Assembly: GCA_949361645.1 (NCBI GenBank)
Contig: OX442435.1
Span: forward strand, 1,709,853-1,773,852
Source: Spongilla lacustris
Taxonomy: Eukaryota; Porifera; Demospongiae; Spongillida; Spongillidae
Direction of reading: 5' to 3'
Length of the DNA: 64,000 bases
The position numbers and the translations under genes were made by a program. The notes beneath the pieces are model-generated. The model was not told where the DNA came from and did not search any database. It saw only the letters and a list, made by a program, of their open reading frames with translations. This document shows positions 24,501-33,500 of the stretch, one piece after another. Positions within the stretch are counted from its first letter, which is position 1. The number at the start of each line of letters is the position of its first letter.

Positions 24501-27500
24501 GTAAAAAGTGCTATCATAACCACAAGTTAAAATACATTATTACACATACAGATGCATTTGATATGTTTTCATAAACAACAATATGCTAACCCTGGGTAAT
24601 TTTAAAAGGATAAGGATAATTTTTTTCAAGCATCAAATAAACTTACTTCTCTAGAATGAAATTCAAAACATTACAGATAATTGTTTTCGTATCGTTACAA
24701 TTGGAGAGACCTGGGCTGGTTGTCACATGGATTGGTGATGAACCACGAGCTAATTTGGATATAGGGAGGGAATAATTTTAAATAAAATATCCAAGTCTTC
24801 TAGGTTGCTCGCACAACACTGAACATACATGTAGAAAACCAAGAACGATGGAAAACCGAACTAAGGAATCTTTTCTCAACAAAGGTCAAAACTGATTCTA
24901 TTGTTGCCTTGAAAATTGTAAATTAATCCATTTGGCTAGAGCTACTTCACCTAGTTTAGTCTCAGAGGCACTCGAGCTGTTTGATGTTGAGGTTAGGCAA
25001 TGCTTCGCTCAGAGTATAGCTGTAGAGGTTACTGATCGTGCATGGCAGCAGGCCCAACTGAATCTAAGTCATGGAGGTCTTGGGCTCTGCTCTGTTTCCC
25101 ACCACTCCTCAGCTGCCTATATTGCCTCCTTTTGTGCTTCCGGTTTTGGTGATGCCCAGAATCCACACCTATCTCACGCGGTTGATTTCTTCAACACTTT
25201 AGTCTCCCCGTCTGAGGTAATCTCTGTGGAAGCTATCACAGCCTCACCAATCCACCAAAGGGTACTGTCAAAGAAACGAGAGGACCACCAGTTCTCAATG
25301 TTATTGGAAACATCATCACCTGCCGATAAGGCTCGGCTGCTCTCCGAGTCAGCACCTCATGCTGCATCCTGGTTACTAGTCACACCTTCTCCTGGTCTGG
25401 ACTGGCACCTTGACCCTAATGAGCTGCAAATCTCGATCCAATGGTGGCTAGGGATGGACACGGCTAGAGGTTCGTCATGTTCTTTGTGCCCAGGCATAGC
25501 TCTTGATCACCTAGGCAACCACGCTTCTACCTGTAAATGGGGTGGCGATGTCGTAACCCGCCACAACCATCTGCGAAATGTTCTTGTAGAATTCTGCCAT
25601 CGTGCCCATCTAGGAGTGAGAGTTGAGTTGGGCAGTGGCTTTACACCAGACCTAAGCCATACCCGGCCAGCAGATGTACTTGTCCTCAATTGGGAGAGAG
25701 GGAAACATGCTGCTCTTGACATCACTGTGACCTCTCCCTTAATCCCTTCCATCCTAACAGCAGCAAGCTTGTCTGAAGGGGCTGCAGCCGAGGAGGCAGA
25801 GGCCAGGAAGCACAGAGCGAATGACCCCAAGTGTTCAGAGCTGGGTTGGCTGTGTATTCCTCTTGCGGTGGAGACCTATGGAAACTGGGGAAGGGAAGCC
25901 CAAACCACCTTCTCCCGCCTGGCCTCTCACCTGGCCATCACCACTTCCTCCCACAAAGGTAAGGTTCTCACGGAAATGTACAGCAGGCTGAACTTCACCC
26001 TGGTCAGGGCGGTGGCTAGGGCCTTACTGGCAAGGTGCGCACCCTCCCTTGGCCCCATGGACTTCCTTTGAACATTCCTATATGTTTCTGTATCTGTAAT
26101 TAGTATGCTGGTTTATGTTATTATTTGGACGCATTCAGAAAACTGCAGCTAACTGCAGAAATAAAAATTATATTGACAAAATACTAATGTATATATGAAA
26201 TGTAGGTAGTAATGTTGTGTGCTCAAATACAAAAATATGAGAACCACCAAGTGCAGTGCTAAGTTTTTGTGATTTTTACAGTGCTTAGTAATTGTTTATT
26301 CGCAGTATTAATATTATCATTCTAAAGCAAACGCTATGCTCACGCTTTAGCAAACACTACGCTTACACTTCATCCATGCAGTATTAGATATAAATAAAAA
26401 GAACAGAAGTTATAATTCAATCTCACAGACTTGCCTAATGTTCTGAACATACATACAATTTTTTATAGTGATAAAATAACAACCACACAATTAAAATTTT
26501 GCTGAGCATTATTACATAATCCATCGAGCCCTGATCACTTCCCACATCCCATCCAGAATGGATGTCTTGACGGCATCACAAATGTTCCATGGAAGAGTGA
26601 AACCTTTTAGTTTGGGATGCCACCTGTTCTGACAACTATGCGCCCTCTCACCTGGCACAGTCCAGGACCTGCAAAAGGTTAAGTACTCTTATTTGGAGGG
26701 GGACCCAGGCATATATTGAAACATCAGGAGTATTTGGTCAATATTTTGAGAGAGCAAGCTGTCAGGCTATCAGCCATAGCTAGGGACACCAAAAGCTATA
26801 GCTACTTGCTCCAGCACCCTTTCAGTGGCTGTACTAAGGGGCAATGCAACCTCATCCTACTTTTAGAGGGTATGATTTTAGGGTTTTAGGGGTAGCATTT
26901 ATGTATTATTGTGTATATCGTTTTAGGAAATACAATCTTATTGAATAAATAAATAAATTAGTGGTGCAAAGTGCAACAACTAATAATAAGTGTCTATTAT
27001 ATACGGATCAGCTGACATTTGCCCATGTAATGAGTAAAATAATATTATTTCACTGTAATTAAGAATTATAATTTATAATTATAATTTTACAAAATTTTTA
27101 CCTTTGATCCATTCTGAGTGCCAATGATATCCTACATACAAGGAAATAAAAAGCACAGTAAATCTAGATTTTTTTACTATGCTGGTGCTCATTTGTGAGT
27201 ACAGTCGAGATCTTACTGCCTTCTGATCATTTAATTGAATGCTTAATTGTTTATTACTTTAGGACCAGGTTAAGAAAAAAACCAAATACAGCGGTAGTTG
27301 TATCGCGTCAAACTTCCTTTGAACATGTTGATTCGTATCATCATGCTTGAGTAACCAAGTATGTGAATTCAAAGCATATAGTCAAATCTGTTCCAATAAG
27401 TGTTTAAAGACTACTTTTGATGGCACATACATGTAATATAAATCAGGTCATTTTTACACCAGCATAAGAATTTATATAAACACAAGGGTAACGAAAAGCA

Positions 27501-30500
27501 AAGGTGAATAAACAACTTCTGGTGCTCAAAGCTAATGAGATTTGCAGCTGAAGTATAGCTTTTAAAAATAAATATGCCTTCATACAGACGTATAGAATCG
27601 CACTGGAATAGTGTTAAACGGGTTTAAACCAGTTTAACATCGGACAATCTATGATTAATATCTATTCATTGGCCCACTGGCCAGGGGTGCAAAGTACCCC
27701 TAGTGGCTTTCAAAATAGGGGGAGCAGATGGTAGATCGTGTGCCAGCCATCAGTCCAGTATAGTGCCAGTATGTTGTGCAGCTCATCTGTACAATTGTAT
27801 ATGTACATATACTGATGGATTGATAAATATATACACGCAGTTATATGCCAATTCACTACAACATAACTTGAGATCAGATCACATCCCTGCAAAAAATTCA
27901 GATTTCAAACTTGCATTAAGCTTGGGTATTATAAATCTATGGACATGGTATCACAAATTTCAAGGGGAAATCATCACATCAAAATACTTGGCTTCCAAAT
28001 ACATGTAGCATACAGGATCCATTGATCAACATTGCCAGACTTTGGTGGCACTCAGGAACTATACAAATGAACAATGTACAAATATGTCCATCTGTGCAAT
28101 AAATATGATTTATTTCATGACATACATTGTACAAGTAAGTTGCTTCCAGTGTTGAATTCTCTCTAGCCTTTCTATCTACACCATTCAGTAGCCTGACAGG
28201 AGCCTTTAGCAATGCCACAAAACACCTTCTCTTGTGAGCAGGTACATGTACTTAATCCATTTCCACACCATTACACCAACAACTAAGCCAACAATTCACA
28301 TACCAAAAAACAAATCACAAACTCTGTACTGGTATTAAGCTAGCACACTTATTCAGTGAACATATCAACACCACCATATTAATTATTATTCTCCAACATG
28401 TGCCTACTTACTTGATGATTCTACATGAGACTCTTGCGTTATAGATTTCTCTGCACACCAGAGAGCTACACTTTCTAGCACTGGTAGAGGGGAGAGATAG
28501 AGAATTGCTCAGTTCAGTTCAAGGTTATTATGTGTTTTTCTTTTTGTTCTGTATTTGTGCAATAATCAACCACCAACTAACCAACTGATCCACCCGCCCA
28601 CCTGCCCGCCCACACACCCAACCACCCACCCATCCGTCCGTCCATCCACGGATTGCATTTTAATCAATGGCAATATATTCTACTTCACAATAATATACAT
28701 GTATATGTACATGTACCTGAAAATTACATTGAAATGATACACATTATTAAATACTAAACAGGAATAAACTGTAAGCTTACTTTGTGCAAACTTTGAAGGA
28801 ACAATAGGATCTAGAAAACAAAGTTGTGCAATAACAGTTAGTTGCATTCATTCCTGTACCATGTGTATTTTTATATGCGCTACGTAATTTACTTGAAGTT
28901 ATTTTTTATATGCATGCAAGGCTTAAGTATTTAATATTAGTATAACATGGAGTTATAGGACAGCAATTTTATACATGCTACTCGGCTACAAACCTGAGTA
29001 ATTTGGTTCTATTGTACAACAAAAAGGGAACCATGCAAACAGTCAAATCAATTTGAGCAAATAGTGGTTTCATCAAAAGTAAATACACTAACCAAGCCAC
29101 TTGAACTGATCCTGATTATATGTACCACTTACAGTAGAGTGCCTGAACTACATGCGCTTATCTGATACAGAGTTAGAGCTGCATAGTTCTTGTTGGCAAT
29201 GCATACAAGCATAAGAGCATTTTGTTCTCACGTATATGTAGTAACATACATGTAACAATACAAACAGTTAGGGAAAGAGTAGCTCAGAGTACATGTACAT
29301 CAATACTACTGACTCTTACCCCAAATGAGTTCAAAAGGCGCTTGGATGCGATTTATGTATACATACTCTGCAAGTTTTGATAGTATGGAGACTTTTTTGC
29401 CTTGATACAAAACCACAGCTGAATGAACAGAGGCATTTATTTGCCTTCTGGCACTATTATAATCAGCTAATATCAGCTGAGTCACTGTCAGCTTTTGTAG
29501 AGCTGAATACAACAAATCACCAATACAATGTTCAGCTTTAAGCCTCACAACCTCAGCAGAACTGCATTTTCCATTGACATTTCTGCATACCTGAAATTCA
29601 TCATAATCTATAGTAAATAGAAACATAACTTGATAAATACATACAAGTGCTGCATGTATAATAATATCACCTTTTTAGAACGTTGCATCAATAAAGCAAT
29701 ATTTAGTCCTAACCACCATCATTAATTTTCTGCACTCATGTTATGTTGCCATGTGCAGATGCACTTACACAGTGTAAATGCATCTACATATGTACATGTA
29801 CAGCTTACCTCTAGCTTGGGTAAGCTCTAAAAGGAAAATTTACACACGAAAAGTATATGTATGGTACTAGGTTTGGGCAATGGTCATTATAAAAGGCATT
29901 GAATAGATATAAACTACAATTAAGCAGGCTAAAGTATAAGTACAATAATCTTACCCCAGGAAAGTTCAATTGGCGATGATTTGCTAATTCTTTCAACATA
30001 TGCAGAAAGCTTAGACTCTGATGGACAGCATTTTCCTTCAAACATGACACACATTTCTACACTTTTGATGTTCAGTGCAGCTATAACTGTTCTCTTGAGA
30101 TCAGCAATAGTTCCACTCTCCTCAATCTCAACTTCAGTAACAGAGAAGCGTTCTCCACTACACACTCTGCACACCCAGAATTTCTTCATGTCTGTCAAAA
30201 GATGAACATTGTAACAGATCTCTGGAAAGAAACTAGATACTTCTGCAAACGTATGGATCATTTTAAGAGGCAGTTCATTTAAAGTCTCTTGTTCTTATAT
30301 TTTGGCCCAAACGCCACATCCGCATTCCCTTGTCCGATGTGCATCACAAATCAAACAAACTACAATACAAATACTCTGTATGCATTCATATATATTATCC
30401 TGAGATTTACATACAACCATGTAAGTGTACAATCACAGTCACTCTTGTCAAAGCTACAAATGAAATTTGCATACATGTAGGGTGTCTGATTTACAAGTAA

Positions 30501-33500
30501 ACAATGTTTAGTATACAGTATACATAGCCTATATTTTATAAATTCTGAGGGCTTTGATGTACATGGTAATGTACAGATTTAAAACTTCTCTTACTCCATG
30601 AGAGCTCCAAAGGTAAGCTTTCTGAAGCTGCATTTAACAGATGGAACAGCTTTGTGCTCTTTTCAATTTCCTTGCCTTCAAGCTTCACCGTTACTTCAGA
30701 TTCAGATACTCCACCAGATGTTAGATGAGGAAGAGCCTTTTGTACCAGAGCACTCACGTTTTGGTCACTTTTCATCTTAACAACAATAAGTGACTCCAGT
30801 CCATTTGCCCAGTGGCACACAAAAAACGAATCTTCTATGAGAATGATGAATGTACAAATCAGTACATTGTACCAATGTATAAAATAATGTAATTGTATGC
30901 ACATAAACATCTATACAAAATACAGTGATGACTTACCCCAGCACAGGACCAAGGGACACATTCTTGATGTTTTTCCAGCATACAGTTGAGCAGTTGACGA
31001 TTTATCTACCTTTTTGCCTTCAAACTTCACAGCTACATTGTATGATGGAACTTCAGCGGTGGTAAGAATTTGTATTGCAAATTCCACAATCTCATCAATT
31101 CTTTCAGATGGGTGGAAATGCATCATTGTAATAGACTTGTGTTCTCCATTGCATTCTTGACAAACCCAAAATTCTTCAGTCCCTATAAAATACATGTACA
31201 CAAAAGTGCCGTTAAAATGTAGAGTGATGCTCATGTACATGTGTATTATTTATGTGACACATTGTGAAATGATACACAACACCGGTAAGGTATTCTTTAT
31301 TGGTCTAATTCACACACATGCAAACATATGCAACTTCCAGAATTTGTCAAGCAAGTTAATAACTTTAGTCTTTGTCTGTAAATCCAACTATGAATGCATT
31401 AATCTGTCTCAATGTCTTGTATCCCATATGAACCGATTTCAGTAGAAAAAAAAAACATCTTTAATTAAAATAATCATTTTGAAGCTTTAAAAATTGGACC
31501 AGTAAAAAGGGGTAAAATCAAGGAAAAAAACTTTACTTCAATACAATATACTTCCTGGATGCTGCCACAAACTTTAGTTCAATGCACAGCCAATGGGCAG
31601 TGGCACATTCTTAAACAAATCAGTTTATGTTTTACAATTTTTAATATCTATGGCATGTTTTGATATTACAAATCAGCATTTTGAACTTAAAGTGTATCAC
31701 TATGTAATTACATACAACTCTCGTACAAGCTGACGTCAAGTAAAATGTCAATTTCATTTAGCAGAGTGAGATTCATGCCGATTCAATAGTTAATAGCTTA
31801 TTTCTATATTGAATTATAGTTAAATTTTAGCACTGCCTGTGGAGACATTTGGGTGTGTGTGGGGGGGGGGGGGGGGGGGGGCTGTAGCTAGAAAGCACTT
31901 GGGGGTACAACCTCACAAAGTTCCAGACCACCGCCAGTCTATATGGGAGACTAAGCTTGGTCATGGTGAGGATGATGGTTAGAGCACTGCTGTCCTGCTT
32001 TTTGTCCTTCCTGGACACCTGCTAACTTGTGTTGAGCCGTACTGTGTGTGCTATTTATGTATATTATGTACAATATGCAAGAATACATGTACATGTACAT
32101 CATCATTATTATTATTACACCAGTATTTATAATTCATACATACACAGTCAGGATGGATGACATTCTCTTCCCAGGAGTGCCCTATCAATGGACTTGACCA
32201 AATGAAAGGTTAAGCCTGCCGTATATGTCCACAATCACACCTGGACTGGCTGATGGCAAGGTGGGATGCAAGCCTGGAGAATGTTCCTTGAGCAACCTCA
32301 CCCCAGTTGCCATACGTTTCTACTGCCAAGGGTGTACAGGCCCACCCTAGCTTTTGACATTTGGGGCTATTGGTCTGCATCTTTTGGTTCTGCTACAAGT
32401 GCTGCAGCACCAACCACTTGGCATGACTCCCCCAAGATGACAGGAGTGAGTGGAGAAGTCACTGTGTCAGTCTACCTCTGTCCCAACCTGTGACAAGCAA
32501 ATCAGCAGGATGTTGATGGTTGTGATCACTTGTGAGACCATGACCCTTTTCCACTGCAACGGACAGGTGGGCTCGATGGAAGAAATCTGCAAGCATGTCG
32601 CACAGCAGGTTATGATGTACGACAACATCTCACCCATGTCGACATGTTTATTGCACATGTGGCGACCTATGGGTCAAGGGCAGTATTGAGGCAATATGGG
32701 CAAGTTGAATGGCCAGAAGTATCCAATCCCAGCCCCCATTTAATGATCATCTGGCGCTAGGCTCCAGGTGCAAGCGTAGACCGGGTGAAGGGACCAGGCC
32801 TGCATGGGGAGCAGAGACGGATAACAAGCAAGCCTTGTTGGGTACAGAGGAAAAATTGAGCAGTGAAATAAACAGCTGGTTATCTAATCGTCGTGATAAT
32901 TCTCTCTGTGGAATGGAGAGGAAAGCTAAGACCGATTCTACTGTGACTACAGTTGTACATCGGGCTGTGATACTCTAGAGTTGAACAATGCAATAGCTTG
33001 CTTTAGGTGGTTGTTGTCTGGTTGGCCAATACCTGATAATGAAAGCAGCCAGTGCATGATAAGAGACCGCTTGAAACCCCAGGCCACCAAACCTCAATCT
33101 AAGTTGTGCCTGGCTCCAGGCGGTTTGAGAAATCTCCATGGCAGTGCTAGCATGAAGCAATTTCTCACTTCCTCATCAAAAACCTCTGACAGAAGGCTGG
33201 GGGGAGTGACCCTTGCAATGTGAACCATTCTGCAAAAGCTCCCACACATACGTAGAAGGGTAACTGCAACATGAAAGTCAACTTCAGCCTCCTCTGTCAT
33301 GCCTGAAAGCAACCTTTTAGATTCAGCACACTTGTCTGCAATGAATTTAGAGCAGTACAAGTGATCTCCAATTGGTCCCCCGAGGATGTCAAGATTAGGT
33401 AAGAGTGAGCACTTTACTGAAGGGGGAAAGGATGTATTGCCTGTCCTACTAAACAGCTCACATTTTGAGAAATTGACATGGACACCCAAAACAGGGCCAG

